In this document: piece by piece, positions 25,807-35,003 of the stretch
Layout of the letters: each line of letters starts with the position of its first letter
Position numbering within the stretch: the first letter of the stretch is position 1
Program-made: the position numbers and the translations under genes
Notes under the pieces: model-generated
What the model saw: the letters and a program-made list of their open reading frames with translations, nothing else
Told to the model about the DNA's origin: nothing
Database searches by the model: none
Assembly: GCA_031266545.1 (NCBI GenBank)
Contig: JAISAV010000272.1
Location: 1 to 37,056 of the forward strand
Length of the DNA: 37,056 nt
Reading direction: 5' to 3'
Source: Odoribacteraceae bacterium
GTDB lineage: Bacteria; Bacteroidota; Bacteroidia; Bacteroidales; Marinifilaceae

Positions 25807-26031
25807 GCCGTCAGGTTAAGGGCTGAAGGCCCGCCGAGCAATAGCGTAGGGCAACGCCCTACGAATAGTCACCCGATGGATAACAAGCAGGCTGAAAGCC
25901 TGCGAGCCAATACAATACAACACTATGCTATTGCTTACGCCCCTTCAGGGCTTGGTGAATGACATGATCCGGTTCGTGGGGCGTTGCCCCACGCTATTGC
26001 TTGGCGGGCCTTCAGCCCTTAAGTTGACGGC
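25807..26031. repeat. Symmetric palindromic element with 41-base inverted ends
   Basis: Left arm 25807-25847 and right arm 25991-26031 are inverted copies differing at about three positions. Each arm leads into a matching hairpin: CGTAGGGC-AAC-GCCCTACG at 25845-25863 and CGTGGGGC-GTT-GCCCCACG at 25975-25993. The centre holds GCAGGCT-GAA-AGCCTGC (25887-25903) and CCCTTCAGGG (25941-25950). There is no coding capacity. The outer ends carry the motif CTTAAGTTGACGGCATTGG (26018-26036 on the plus strand, and its complement at 25803-25820) that also occurs at 12469 and 12612. It may be a non-autonomous mobile element or a composite of REP-like units. Confidence 0.75.
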
Positions 26032-26052
26032 ATTGGCCAACCGGCCAGCGCG

Positions 26053-27324
26053 TTAATCGAGGTAGCGCTTGATGGTTTGCTCGCGATCCGCGCCCACGGA
26101 GACGATCCGGATGGGGACGGATAGTTCTTCTTCCAAGAAGGTCAGGTAGTTGTTTAATTCTTCCGGGAATTCGTCTTCCGAGGTGACGCGCGTTAAAGGA
26201 GTCTTCCAGCCCGGTAGTTCCACGTAGACCGGTTCGATGTTACTTTCTTGCAGGTCGAAGGGAAATTCGGTCGTTTCCTCCCCGTCGACGCGGTAGGCGA
26301 CGCAGACCTTGATCGTGTCGAAGGTGTCGAGGACGTCGCCTTTCATCATGAACAGGGAGGTGACCCCGTTGAGGCGTATGGCGTAGCGAAGGGCCACGAG
26401 ATCCAGCCAGCCGCAACGACGGCGACGGCCGGTCACCGAGCCGAACTCGTGCCCGATCTCGCAGAGGGCGTCGCCCGTCGCGTCCTTTAATTCCGTGGGG
26501 AAGGGGCCGCTGCCCACGCGCGTGCAGTAGGCTTTAAAGATGCCGAAGACCTGACCGATCCTGCCCGGGGCGACGCCCAGGCCGGTGCACGCGCCGGCGC
26601 ATATCGTGTTGGAGGAGGTCACGAAGGGGTAAGAGCCGAAGTCCACGTCGAGCATGGTGCCCTGCGCCCCCTCGGCCAGCACGCCCCGTCCCTCATCGAT
26701 GAGGCGGTTGATGAAGTGCTCGCCGTCCACGAGGCGGAAGCGTTTCAGGTAATCGACGCCTTCCATCCACTCGCGCTCGACCTCCCGAAGGTCGTAGGAG
26801 AAGCCAAGGCTCGCCAGCAGGCGCTCGTGCCGCGCCTTCGCGGCGGCGTACTTGGCCTCGAAGCCGTGCAGCAAGTCCCCGACGCGGAGGCCGTCGCGTC
26901 CCACCTTGTCGGTGTAAGCGGGGCCGATGCCCCGGCCGGTGGTGCCCACGCGGGCATCCCCCTTGGCGGCCTCGCGGGCGGCGTCGAGGAAGCGGTGGGT
27001 GGGGAGGATCAGGTGCGCCTTTTTCGAGATGTATAATTTGCCCGGCAGGTCGTGGCCAGCCTTGACCAGCGCCTCGGCCTCGGCCTTGAAGAGGGCCGGG
27101 TCAAGGACGACCCCGTTGCCGATGATGTTCACCTTGTCACCCTGAAAGATCCCAGAGGGGATCGAGCGAAGCACGTATTTCTCGCCGTTAAACTCGAGGG
27201 TGTGCCCCGCGTTGGGTCCCCCTTGAAAACGAGCGACCACGTCGTATCCCGGTGTTAAAACGTCCACTATTTTTCCCTTCCCCTCGTCTCCCCATTGCAG
27301 TCCCAACAAAACATCTACTTTCAT
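26053..27324 (-). CDS. purA: Adenylosuccinate synthetase
   Basis: PurA joins IMP and aspartate with GTP to make adenylosuccinate, the first committed step from IMP to AMP. I chose the ATG at 27324 (423 residues), which gives MKVDVLLGLQWGDEGKGK; an in-frame ATG nine bases upstream is also possible. The GDEGKGK loop is at 12-18 with catalytic D13, and H41 lies in GGPNAGHTL. TTGRGIGPAYTDKVGR near 128-143, AEGAQGTMLDVDFGSYPFVTSS near 216-237 and GRRRRCGWLDLVALRYA complete the family motifs. It follows fur by 40 bases, the rsh-fur-purA order common in Bacteroidales. Confidence 0.98.
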   Translation of the reverse strand: MKVDVLLGLQWGDEGKGKIVDVLTPGYDVVARFQGGPNAGHTLEFNGEKYVLRSIPSGIFQGDKVNIIGNGVVLDPALFKAEAEALVKAGHDLPGKLYISKKAHLILPTHRFLDAAREAAKGDARVGTTGRGIGPAYTDKVGRDGLRVGDLLHGFEAKYAAAKARHERLLASLGFSYDLREVEREWMEGVDYLKRFRLVDGEHFINRLIDEGRGVLAEGAQGTMLDVDFGSYPFVTSSNTICAGACTGLGVAPGRIGQVFGIFKAYCTRVGSGPFPTELKDATGDALCEIGHEFGSVTGRRRRCGWLDLVALRYAIRLNGVTSLFMMKGDVLDTFDTIKVCVAYRVDGEETTEFPFDLQESNIEPVYVELPGWKTPLTRVTSEDEFPEELNNYLTFLEEELSVPIRIVSVGADREQTIKRYLD

Positions 27325-27364
27325 GATTATCATTTATATATTTAAACAGGTTTCTCTCGCGGTG

Positions 27365-27808
27365 TTACTTGGCCTTGCACTCCTTGCACACGCCGTAAAT
27401 GTAGAGGAGGTGGTGGTGCACGGAGAAGTCGTACTTGTTCTCGACGTGCTCCACGATCTCCTCGAGGCGCGGGTCGGCAAACTCTTCCACTTTCCCGCAT
27501 ACCTTGCAGACGATGTGCTCGTGCTTTTTGTTGTTGTATGCCTTCTCGAACTGGGCGATGTTGTTCCCGAACTGGTGCTTGATCACGAGCTTACACTCCA
27601 GCAAGAGGTCTATCGTGTTGTAGAGGGTGGCCCTGCTCACGCGGTAGTTCTTGTTCTTCATGAAGATGTAGAGCGATTCTATATCGAAATGTCCCGTGTG
27701 AGAATAGATCTCGTCCAGGATGGCGTACCGTTCGGGTGTTTTCCGATGGCCTTTCTGCTGCAGGTAGGCGGTAAAAAGCTCCTTTACCGCTCCCTTGATT
27801 TTTTCCAT
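27365..27808 (-). CDS. fur: Fur-family metal-dependent transcriptional repressor
   Basis: This 147-residue regulator (from the ATG at 27808) binds DNA when loaded with metal, usually iron, and controls metal uptake or redox genes. A GTG nine bases upstream would give MDSMEKIKG; the ATG is simpler. The winged-helix part includes [25 protein letters not shown] and [17 protein letters not shown]. The dimer domain has [19 protein letters not shown], with two C-x-x-C zinc sites (C101/C104 and C141/C144 from this start). Fur and PerR subtypes cannot be told apart with confidence. A possible -7 element lies 40 bases upstream. Confidence 0.93.
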   Translation of the reverse strand: MEKIKGAVKELFTAYLQQKGHRKTPERYAILDEIYSHTGHFDIESLYIFMKNKNYRVSRATLYNTIDLLLECKLVIKHQFGNNIAQFEKAYNNKKHEHIVCKVCGKVEEFADPRLEEIVEHVENKYDFSVHHHLLYIYGVCKECKAK

Positions 27809-27849
27809 TGAGTCCACGATTATTTTTTTACGACCTCGCTAAGTTACGA

Positions 27850-27857
27850 CAAATATT
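27850..27857 (-). promoter_or_regulatory. Possible -7 element of fur
   Basis: AATATTTG on the minus strand is one base from TAnnTTTG and lies 41 bases before the fur ATG at 27808, inside the 78-base gap after the RelA/SpoT gene. It would allow fur-purA expression apart from the upstream genes. Confidence 0.35.
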
Positions 27858-27886
27858 AGAAGTAATGACCATCCGGGTGAAATTTC

Positions 27887-30103
27887 TTACACGTCCATGT
27901 TTTCCACGCGCGCGACCTGCTCGACGCCGCTGAGGGAGGTGATGCGCATCATGAGGTTGTTCAGGTCGGCCGTGTTGTGGACGTAGAGGTGGATGGTTCC
28001 CTCGAAAATCCCGTCCTTCGTGTCGAAGTGGACGGAGCGCATGTTCACGCTGCTCTCCTTGGAGATGACGCGCGTGATCTCGCTCACGATGCCGATGGTG
28101 TCGATGCCGCTCAAGCGGATGACCGCGAGGAAGGACATGATCCTGTGACTGACCCAGCGCACCGGCACGATGCGATCCCCGTGGCGGGCCATCAGGCGGA
28201 TCGCTTCCGGGCACTTCCGCTTGTGGACGATGATCTCGCCGTCGTCCATCTTGAGGGCGACCACGTCGTCGCCCGGGATCGGGCTGCAGTCGGGGGCGAT
28301 GATAAAGTCGGGGATCTCCGCCTGCTCCTGCTCCCGGGAAGCGTCGTCCGGCGCGACGGGGGTGGCGCGTTCCTTGTCGCCCTTGAAGAATTGCAGTTTC
28401 CAGTAGCGCATGAACTTGTTCTCGGATTTTCGCCGCAGGGCCTTGCGCAGTTCCTCGGCCGGGATCTGTTGCTTGAACAGGCCGAGGTAAAGCTCCTCCT
28501 TGTCGCCGAGATGCAAGTGTGACAGGGCCTTGTCCAGCACCTCCTGCGTCGAGGGGAGGTTCATCTTGCGCGTCAGGTCCTCGAAGATCAACATGCCCTG
28601 GCGCACCTGCTCCTTGCGCTCCTTGCGGAAAGCGGCGACGATGTGGTGGCGAGCCTTCGACGTGACGATAAAGTGCCGCCATTCGCCGCGCGGGGTTTGC
28701 GTGTCGCTGGTGAGCACCTCCACCTGATCGCCGTTGCGCAGCACGTGGCTGACCGGCTCCAATTTATGGTTAACTTTCGCGCCGATGCACGTGTCCCCGA
28801 GTTCCGTGTGTATCTCGTAAGCGAAGTCCAGCACGGTGGCCCCCTTCGGCAGGGTCTTCATGTCCCCCTTCGGGGTGAAGACCTGAATCTCTTTCGCGAA
28901 CAAGTTCAACTTGAAGTCGTCGAGCAGTTCCAGCGCCCCCGAATCCGTCTGTTCCAGCATCTCCTTGATGTTTATCAACCACTTGTCCAGCTCGGAGATG
29001 GGATCGGAGTCCTCTTTCTTGTATTTCCAGTGAGCGGCGAGGCCCTTTTCGTCGATGTCGTCCATGCGGGTGGTGCGGATCTGTACCTCGATCCAGCCGC
29101 CGCCGGGGCCCATCACCGTCACGTGCAGGGCCTCGTAGCCGTTGGACTTGGGGAGGCTGACCCAGTCGCGGATGCGCTCCTGCTTGGGGGTGTAGAGGTC
29201 GGTGATCAGGGAGTAGATGTGCCAGCATTGCCACTTCTCGGGCTGGTCGTCCTTGGGGTCGAAGATGACCCGCACGGCCAGTATGTCGAAAATCTCGTCG
29301 AAGGTGACGTTTTGCCGCTGCATCTTGAGCCAGACGGAGTAGACGCTCTTGGTGCGGGCGGCGATCTCGAACTTGTAGCCGCTCTCCTCTAACCGGGAGC
29401 GGATGGGCGCGATGAAGCGCTGGAAGAAGTCGGCGTTGTCGTGCCGGTAGCGCTGGATGCGTCCCTGCAGGAGCTTGTACTCCTCGGGGTTCTCGTATTT
29501 TAAACTCAAGTCTTCCAGCTCGCTCTTGATGGCGTGCAGGCCCATGCGGTGGGCCAGCGGGGCGTATATGTAGAGGGTTTCCCCGGCCATCTTGACCTGA
29601 CGGCGCTCCGACAGGGAGTCCAGCGTGCGCATGTTGTGCAGGCGGTCGGCGATCTTGATCAAGATCACCCGCACGTCGTCCGCGAGGGCCAGTATGATTT
29701 TCCGGAAGTTCTCGGCCTGCTCCGTGGTGTTGGCGCCCATCACGCCGTCGATCTTGGTCAGGCCGTCGACCAGCGAGGCGATTTTCGGCCCGAAGAGTTT
29801 TTCGATGTCCTCGACCGTGTAGTCGGCGTCCTCCACGACGTCGTGGAGCAGGGCGGCGACCACCGATTTCGTTCCCAGGCCGATCTCCACGGAGGCGATC
29901 TTGGCCACCGCTATGGGATGCATGATGTAGGGTTCTCCCGAGGCCCGCTTCACGCCCCGGTGCGCCTCGTCCGCGAATTGAAACGCCACGCGGATCAATT
30001 GCCGGTTCTCTTCCGTCGTCTCCCCGCGCAGGGAGTTCATGAGATCCTCGAAGGCGGCGTTGATTTTTTCTTGTTCTTCCATACTGGTCGCTGATTTTGA
30101 CAA
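27887..30103 (-). CDS. RelA/SpoT-family bifunctional (p)ppGpp synthetase/hydrolase
   Basis: This 738-residue cytoplasmic enzyme makes and degrades the alarmone (p)ppGpp in the stringent response. The HD hydrolase domain lies about 40-190, with H62 in MHPIAVA, H87-D88 in LLHDVVEDADY and IKIADRLHNMRTL near 149-161, so hydrolase activity should be intact. The synthetase domain covers about 235-360 with SNGYEALHVTVMGPGGGWIEVQIRT. A TGS domain lies about 403-465 (IQVFTPKGDMKTLPKGATVLDFAY), then helical and zinc-finger-like regions, and a C-terminal ACT domain about 660-738. It starts 6 bases after the murI stop and probably shares its transcript. Confidence 0.96.
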   Translation of the reverse strand: MSKSATSMEEQEKINAAFEDLMNSLRGETTEENRQLIRVAFQFADEAHRGVKRASGEPYIMHPIAVAKIASVEIGLGTKSVVAALLHDVVEDADYTVEDIEKLFGPKIASLVDGLTKIDGVMGANTTEQAENFRKIILALADDVRVILIKIADRLHNMRTLDSLSERRQVKMAGETLYIYAPLAHRMGLHAIKSELEDLSLKYENPEEYKLLQGRIQRYRHDNADFFQRFIAPIRSRLEESGYKFEIAARTKSVYSVWLKMQRQNVTFDEIFDILAVRVIFDPKDDQPEKWQCWHIYSLITDLYTPKQERIRDWVSLPKSNGYEALHVTVMGPGGGWIEVQIRTTRMDDIDEKGLAAHWKYKKEDSDPISELDKWLINIKEMLEQTDSGALELLDDFKLNLFAKEIQVFTPKGDMKTLPKGATVLDFAYEIHTELGDTCIGAKVNHKLEPVSHVLRNGDQVEVLTSDTQTPRGEWRHFIVTSKARHHIVAAFRKERKEQVRQGMLIFEDLTRKMNLPSTQEVLDKALSHLHLGDKEELYLGLFKQQIPAEELRKALRRKSENKFMRYWKLQFFKGDKERATPVAPDDASREQEQAEIPDFIIAPDCSPIPGDDVVALKMDDGEIIVHKRKCPEAIRLMARHGDRIVPVRWVSHRIMSFLAVIRLSGIDTIGIVSEITRVISKESSVNMRSVHFDTKDGIFEGTIHLYVHNTADLNNLMMRITSLSGVEQVARVENMDV

Positions 30104-30109
30104 AATCCT

Positions 30110-30940
30110 TTATAGTTCTATTCTTTTCGATCGCACCGGGAGTTGCATGAAACGCCCCCCCACCCGGTCGAACATCTCCTCGCTCTCCGTGGTATAGTAG
30201 GAGACGAGGCCCCGCCGGGAGAGATGGCGCTCTATCTCGGGATGACGTTGCAGGTATGCCCGCAGGCTGCGAGCCACGAGTTCGCCCTGCTCGACGACCG
30301 TCACGCCCGCCGGGATGCAACGGTCGATCTGGGCGCGCAGCAGCGGGTAGTGCGTGCAGGCCAAGACCACGGTGTCTATCCCCGGGTCCTCGCGCAGCAT
30401 ACGCGAGACGTGTTGCTGCACGAAAAACGCCGCCCCGGCAGAGTCCTGCTCGTCGTTCTCCACGAGCGGGACCCACATCGGGCACGCCTCTTGGGTCACG
30501 CGGAAGGTTTCCCCGGGGTAGAGTTTCGCTATTTCCAACAAGTACGAGCGCGAGACGATCGTCCCCCGCGTGGCCATGATCCCGATATGGCCGTTGCGCG
30601 TGAAGCCGGGCAACGCCTCCACGCTGGGGCGGATCACGCCCAGCACCCTCCGGTCGGGACCGAAACGGGGCAAATCCACCTGCTGGATCGTCCGCAAGGC
30701 TTTCGCCGAGGCGGTGTTGCAGGCCAAGATCACCAGACGACATCCCATCTCGAACAGCTTCTCCACCGCTTGCCGCGTGTACTTGTACACCACGTCGTAC
30801 GACCGAGTCCCGTAAGGCGTTCGCGCGTTATCTCCCAAATAGACGTAATCGTACCCCGGCAGTTCCCTCGCGATGTTTTTTAAAATCGTGAGGCCCCCGT
30901 ATCCCGAGTCGAATACTCCTATTGGACAATCAGCTTCCAT
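30110..30940 (-). CDS. murI: Glutamate racemase
   Basis: MurI interconverts L- and D-glutamate in the cytoplasm, supplying D-Glu for peptidoglycan. The 276-residue protein has PIGVFDSGYGGLTI at 6-19 with D11, GDNARTPYG at 36-44, and the two catalytic cysteines: C74 in LACNTASA and C195 in LACTHYPLL. All key residues are present. It is separated from ompH by 105 bases that hold a strong hairpin, and is followed directly by the RelA/SpoT gene. Its place after bamA-ompH is conserved in Bacteroidales. Confidence 0.97.
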   Translation of the reverse strand: MEADCPIGVFDSGYGGLTILKNIARELPGYDYVYLGDNARTPYGTRSYDVVYKYTRQAVEKLFEMGCRLVILACNTASAKALRTIQQVDLPRFGPDRRVLGVIRPSVEALPGFTRNGHIGIMATRGTIVSRSYLLEIAKLYPGETFRVTQEACPMWVPLVENDEQDSAGAAFFVQQHVSRMLREDPGIDTVVLACTHYPLLRAQIDRCIPAGVTVVEQGELVARSLRAYLQRHPEIERHLSRRGLVSYYTTESEEMFDRVGGRFMQLPVRSKRIEL

Positions 30941-30987
30941 GTTCTTTCGTGTCGTTTACCGCGGGCAGGTGATACCCCTTTAGAATA

Positions 30988-31027
30988 AGATAGCTGTCTA
31001 AATCTTTCACCATTTAGACAGCTATCT
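30988..31027. terminator. Bidirectional-looking hairpin after ompH
   Basis: A perfect 16-base inverted repeat (AGATAGCTGTCTAAAT and its complement) with an 8-base loop lies 18 bases after the ompH stop. Only a weak T-rich stretch follows on the minus strand, so termination could be partial and let some transcripts reach murI. Confidence 0.65.
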
Positions 31028-31045
31028 CTAAACCTTTTCAGTCGG

Positions 31046-31567
31046 TTATAGCAGGCCCAGTTTTTTCTTTACCAAGGGTAGCACGTCCTCGCTCGCGGGG
31101 GAGGCGTACCTGATCGCATTTTCCATTTCGAAGATGTAGGTGAACCCGTTCTCGTCACCCACTTGCTTGATCGCCTTCTGTACCTTTTCAAGAATCGGTG
31201 TTAGCAACTCTATACGCGTTGTTCGCATTTGCTCGCCAGCCATTTCCTCGAAACTTTGCATACGCTGAGAGATGTCGCGAAGCTCCTGCTCCAAATTTTT
31301 CTTCTTCAATTCAGAATAGGTTGCTCCTTTCTCTTGAAGTTCCTTGTTCAACTCTAACCCTTTCGCACCCATCTCCCCGTAAAGCTTTTGAAATTCTTCT
31401 TCTTTGGCTTTCAACGTCTCATCGGCTTTCTTTACCTCGGGCATGATCTCCATCAGCTTCCCCGTCTCTATATGCCCTAACTTAATAGGCTTAACGCTCT
31501 GTGCAGAAGCGGTAAAACCCGCAAACACGAACGCTACCAACGTCATCAATTGAATACTTTTTTTCAT
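31046..31567 (-). CDS. OmpH/Skp-family periplasmic chaperone
   Basis: This 173-residue protein has a signal peptide (MKKSIQLMTLVAFVFAGFTASAQ, 1-23). It is followed by the OmpH/Skp fold: a short strand KLGHIETGKLMEIMPEV, a long charged coiled coil about 38-120 rich in Lys, Glu and Leu (EEEFQKLYGEMGAKGLELNKELQEKG), and a C-terminal strand region FTYIFEMENAIRYASPASEDV. Skp proteins are trimeric chaperones that escort unfolded outer-membrane proteins to the BAM machine, so its place beside bamA fits. It has its own promoter in the 109-base gap. Many relatives have two ompH copies here; only one is present. Confidence 0.93.
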   Translation of the reverse strand: MKKSIQLMTLVAFVFAGFTASAQSVKPIKLGHIETGKLMEIMPEVKKADETLKAKEEEFQKLYGEMGAKGLELNKELQEKGATYSELKKKNLEQELRDISQRMQSFEEMAGEQMRTTRIELLTPILEKVQKAIKQVGDENGFTYIFEMENAIRYASPASEDVLPLVKKKLGLL

Positions 31568-31615
31568 AATAATCGTCTCTATTTTTAATTAAAAATCATT
31601 CTAAAACTCTCCGCA

Positions 31616-31623
31616 CAAATGTA
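31616..31623 (-). promoter_or_regulatory. -7 promoter element of ompH
   Basis: TACATTTG on the minus strand matches TAnnTTTG exactly, 48 bases before the ompH ATG. A perfect 16-base AT palindrome (31581-31596) lies in the leader between them. A -33 element is not clear. Confidence 0.6.
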
Positions 31624-31676
31624 GCACATTTTCTTTCTAATGATAAAGGAAAAGGGAACTTTTTATTCCTGATCAT

Positions 31677-34217
31677 TTAAAACTCTTGCCCCAGCACGAA
31701 GTGGAATTGTCCCTTGGAAGCGCCGGGACGGGTGGGTACCTCGTCGAAGCCGTATCCCCAGTCGATTCCCAACATGCCAAACATGGACAAAAAGATGCGC
31801 ACGCCGACCCCCGCGGAGCGGTAAAGGTTAAAAGGCTCGAAGTCCTTCAGCTTGTACCACGAGTTGCCCGCCTCCAAGAAGGTCAACGCGTAGATCGTGT
31901 TCGTCCCGCCCAGCATGATCGGGTAACGCAACTCCATCGTGAACTTGGAGTAGAGGCGCGCGTCCGAGGACTGGGGCGTGATAAAGCTGGAACCGGCGTT
32001 AGTCAGCGCCCCGTTTTCGTATCCCCTCAGCCCGATATACTCCCGGCCGTACATGCTCATCCCGGACATCCCGTCGCCTCCCATCTCGAAGCCCTCGAAG
32101 GGGGACTGGCGGAATTTATTGTACGATCCCAGGTAGCCGTACTGCACGCCGGCATAGAAGACGAGGGGTCGCTTGACCTCTTCCACCGCCCCGGAGGATA
32201 GCGGGACGTACACCTTGCCCACGAATTTCCACTTGTGATACTCGATCCAGCGGTACTTGATCCGGTCTTTCTCCGTCTCCATGTCCCGCGTGGAAAAAGC
32301 CGAGTAGGGAGGGGTCAAGGTCACGGACAGCGAGAAATCGCTCCCCGACTTCGGGAAGATCGGGTTGAATATCGAGCTGCGCCGCAACGTCGCCGAGAAG
32401 GAGAGCGTGTTCGAGTTCCCGTCACTGAATATATAGTAAGCCCAGTTTTTCAACTCGTAGCGCTGGAAAGAGACGGAGGTGGTCATCTGGAAATAGTTAT
32501 CCGGCCACTTCAAGCGCCTGCCCAGGCCCACGCTCGCGCCGTAAGTCAACATCATCTGGTTAGAGGTGGTCTGCTGCGTCGGCTTCACCATATAGGAATT
32601 GTTGTAAGCGCTGGTATAGCCCGTCTGGCGGGAGAAATAGACGGAGGCGTTGAACGAGTTCGGGCGCCTGCCCCCCAGCCACGGCTCCATGAACGAGAGG
32701 CTAAACTGGGAGTAATACTTCCCGTTGGTCTGCGCGTTCAGGCTCAAGGTCTGGCCGTCTCCCTGCGGCAGCGGGTGATAAGCACTCTTGTTAAATAGGT
32801 TACGTATAGAAAAGTTGGAAAAAGTTAAGCCTACCGACCCGATGATCATACCGGCGCCCCATCCACCGGACAGCTCGAACTTGTCGTTGGCTTTCTCTTC
32901 CAACTTATAGGTGATATCCACGGTACCGTCCTCCGGGTTGGGTCGCGGGTCAACGTCAAGCGCTTCCGGGTTAAAATACCCCATCGTCGACAACTCCCGC
33001 AGGCTGCGCATCACGTCCTCCCGGCTCCAATACTCCCCGGGGTACGTGTACAGTTCCCGGCGGACGACATGCTCGTGCGTCGTCGTGTTGCCCTTGAGCA
33101 TGATCTTGTTAATGATGGCCTTCGGCCCCTCTACCACCCGTATCTCCAAGTTGATGGAGTCGTTCCCGTGAATGATCTCGACCGGATCCATGCGCGAAAA
33201 GAGGTAGCCGTTATTCTGGTACACGTTCATGACCGCGTCGTCATCCTTCACCAGTCGCTCCTCCAGTTGCTTGCTGTTATACACGTCCCCTCGCTTGATG
33301 CCCAGGATGTCGGACAACACCTCCGAGTTGTACATGGTGTTCCCCATCCACGTGATATTATTAAAGTAATACTTGTTGCCCTCCTGCACGTCGATGTAGA
33401 TCTTCACGCGCTTGGAGGAGACGGAGACCACGCTATCGGAGAGGATCACGGCGTCGCGGTAACCGATCTCGTTGTACTTGTTGATCAGGTTATAGCGATC
33501 CTCCTCGAAATTCTTCTGGATAAAATTCGACGACTTGAAGAGGTTCAGGATCGACCGCTCCTTGGTCTTTTTCATGGCGGCTTTCAGTTTCTGGCCCTTC
33601 ACCTCGCTGTTCCCTCGCACGACGATCTCCGCGATCTTGATCTTGTTGTTCTTCTCGACGATCACGTCGAGGATCACGTTATTCTTCTGGTCGGGATCGT
33701 CCCGCTGGATGATGTTCACCGAGAGGTTGTAGAAGCCCTTCTCCTTCAGGTAGCGCTCGACCTGCATCTTCACCATCCGGATCTTGTAGTCGTCGATCTG
33801 CATTCCCACGACCATGTCGGTTTTCTCCCGGATCTTGGTCTCCTCCGCCTTCTTTACCCCGATATAATTGATCTTGGTGAGGCGGGGCAGGCCCTGTATG
33901 TGAAGATCGAGGTACACCTTGTCGCCCTCCACGCGGTTCACCGTGATAAAGACGTTGGAGAACATTTTCGTGGCGTATAGCTTCTTGACCACGTTGGTCG
34001 TCTCGTCGCCGGGGATGCGGATCGACCGCCCCACCCGCAAGCCAGACTGCTGCAAGATCGTCGCCGGGTCATACTGGTCCCCGGCCCCCACGACCTCCAC
34101 TCCTGCCAACTCGTATACCTTTGGATCCGAGTAGTTAATATCCAAATCTTCAACCTGCGCGGCAAGCCGGTTAAAACAAAAAAACAACAGGAATAGAGGA
34201 ATTATCTTTTTTATCAT
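31677..34217 (-). CDS. bamA: Outer membrane assembly protein BamA
   Basis: BamA is the central barrel of the machine that folds beta-barrel proteins into the outer membrane. The start at 34217 gives a clear signal peptide (MIKKIIPLFLLFFCFNRLAAQ) and an 846-residue protein, 8 bases after the uppS stop; the longer open frame upstream overlaps uppS and is not real. Residues about 35-430 form the POTRA domains (for example YEIGYRDAVI-like motifs and GNTMYNSEVLSDILGIKRGDVYN). The barrel covers about 440-846, with LRGYENGALT as the conserved L6 loop (VRGF/Y type) and the terminal ...FVLGQEF signature ending in Phe. Confidence 0.95.
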   Translation of the reverse strand: MIKKIIPLFLLFFCFNRLAAQVEDLDINYSDPKVYELAGVEVVGAGDQYDPATILQQSGLRVGRSIRIPGDETTNVVKKLYATKMFSNVFITVNRVEGDKVYLDLHIQGLPRLTKINYIGVKKAEETKIREKTDMVVGMQIDDYKIRMVKMQVERYLKEKGFYNLSVNIIQRDDPDQKNNVILDVIVEKNNKIKIAEIVVRGNSEVKGQKLKAAMKKTKERSILNLFKSSNFIQKNFEEDRYNLINKYNEIGYRDAVILSDSVVSVSSKRVKIYIDVQEGNKYYFNNITWMGNTMYNSEVLSDILGIKRGDVYNSKQLEERLVKDDDAVMNVYQNNGYLFSRMDPVEIIHGNDSINLEIRVVEGPKAIINKIMLKGNTTTHEHVVRRELYTYPGEYWSREDVMRSLRELSTMGYFNPEALDVDPRPNPEDGTVDITYKLEEKANDKFELSGGWGAGMIIGSVGLTFSNFSIRNLFNKSAYHPLPQGDGQTLSLNAQTNGKYYSQFSLSFMEPWLGGRRPNSFNASVYFSRQTGYTSAYNNSYMVKPTQQTTSNQMMLTYGASVGLGRRLKWPDNYFQMTTSVSFQRYELKNWAYYIFSDGNSNTLSFSATLRRSSIFNPIFPKSGSDFSLSVTLTPPYSAFSTRDMETEKDRIKYRWIEYHKWKFVGKVYVPLSSGAVEEVKRPLVFYAGVQYGYLGSYNKFRQSPFEGFEMGGDGMSGMSMYGREYIGLRGYENGALTNAGSSFITPQSSDARLYSKFTMELRYPIMLGGTNTIYALTFLEAGNSWYKLKDFEPFNLYRSAGVGVRIFLSMFGMLGIDWGYGFDEVPTRPGASKGQFHFVLGQEF

Positions 34218-34225
34218 CTGGTTTT

Positions 34226-34987
34226 CTATTTTATTTTTACTTGTTCTCCGGTCATCCCAAAACGTCTCTCTCGTTGCTGGAAATTTTGAACGGCCAAATA
34301 TAAATCTTCTTTTTGAAAATCGGGCCAAAATTTGCCCACAAAATACAGCTCGGAGTACGCAATTTGCCACAACAGGAAATTGCTTAGCCTGCACTCGCCG
34401 CTGGTGCGGATCAACAGGTCGGGATCGGGGATCCCCGCCGTCGTCAGGTAACGGGCAAATTCCCCCTCGCCCAACGCGTCCAGCGTCGCCGCGTCGGCCG
34501 TCCCGTAATCGACCGCCAATCGCTTGGCGGCCTGCAAAATCTCCCACCTCGAGCCGTAGCTCAAGGCCAGCACCACCGTCAGCCCGTCGTTCGCTTCCGT
34601 CAGGCGAATCAAGCCCGCCAATTTTTCGCGCGCCTCGACCGGTAAATCCTGCAAGTTACCGATGGCCTTCACGCGCACCCGTTGCCGCATCAAGTTAGCC
34701 GTCTCGGACAGGATCGCGTCCACCATCAAGCCCATCAACATGCTCACCTCGTCGCCGGGACGGTTCCAGTTCTCGATCGAGAACGCGTAAAGCGTCAGGT
34801 ACTTCACCCCGACCTCCCCGCTCGCCTCCATCACGCGCCGCACCGCCTCCACGCCCTCCTTGTGCCCCTGCCAGCGTTCCAGCCCCTTCGCCTTCGCCCA
34901 CCGCCCGTTGCCGTCCATGATGATGGCCACGTGCGAGGGCACCCCTCGCGCCACGATCGTTTCTCTCTTCAATTTGTCATTTTCCAT
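34226..34987 (-). CDS. uppS: Isoprenyl transferase (undecaprenyl diphosphate synthase)
   Basis: UppS condenses isopentenyl diphosphate units onto farnesyl diphosphate in cis configuration to make the lipid carrier for peptidoglycan and surface polysaccharides. The 253-residue protein has MDGNGRWAKAKGLERWQGHKEG at 24-45 with catalytic D25, the YLTLYAFSIENWNRP motif near 63-77 and LLIRTSGECRLSNFLLWQIAYSELYF near 195-220. It acts at the cytoplasmic face of the membrane. It lies 16 bases after nadK and 8 bases before bamA in one operon. Confidence 0.97.
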   Translation of the reverse strand: MENDKLKRETIVARGVPSHVAIIMDGNGRWAKAKGLERWQGHKEGVEAVRRVMEASGEVGVKYLTLYAFSIENWNRPGDEVSMLMGLMVDAILSETANLMRQRVRVKAIGNLQDLPVEAREKLAGLIRLTEANDGLTVVLALSYGSRWEILQAAKRLAVDYGTADAATLDALGEGEFARYLTTAGIPDPDLLIRTSGECRLSNFLLWQIAYSELYFVGKFWPDFQKEDLYLAVQNFQQRERRFGMTGEQVKIK

Positions 34988-35003
34988 CCGGTTTCCCTTC
35001 GTG

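Noticed and set aside
34218-34547. N-terminal extension of bamA over uppS
   Set aside because: It overlaps uppS in another frame and would hide the clear signal peptide at 34217.
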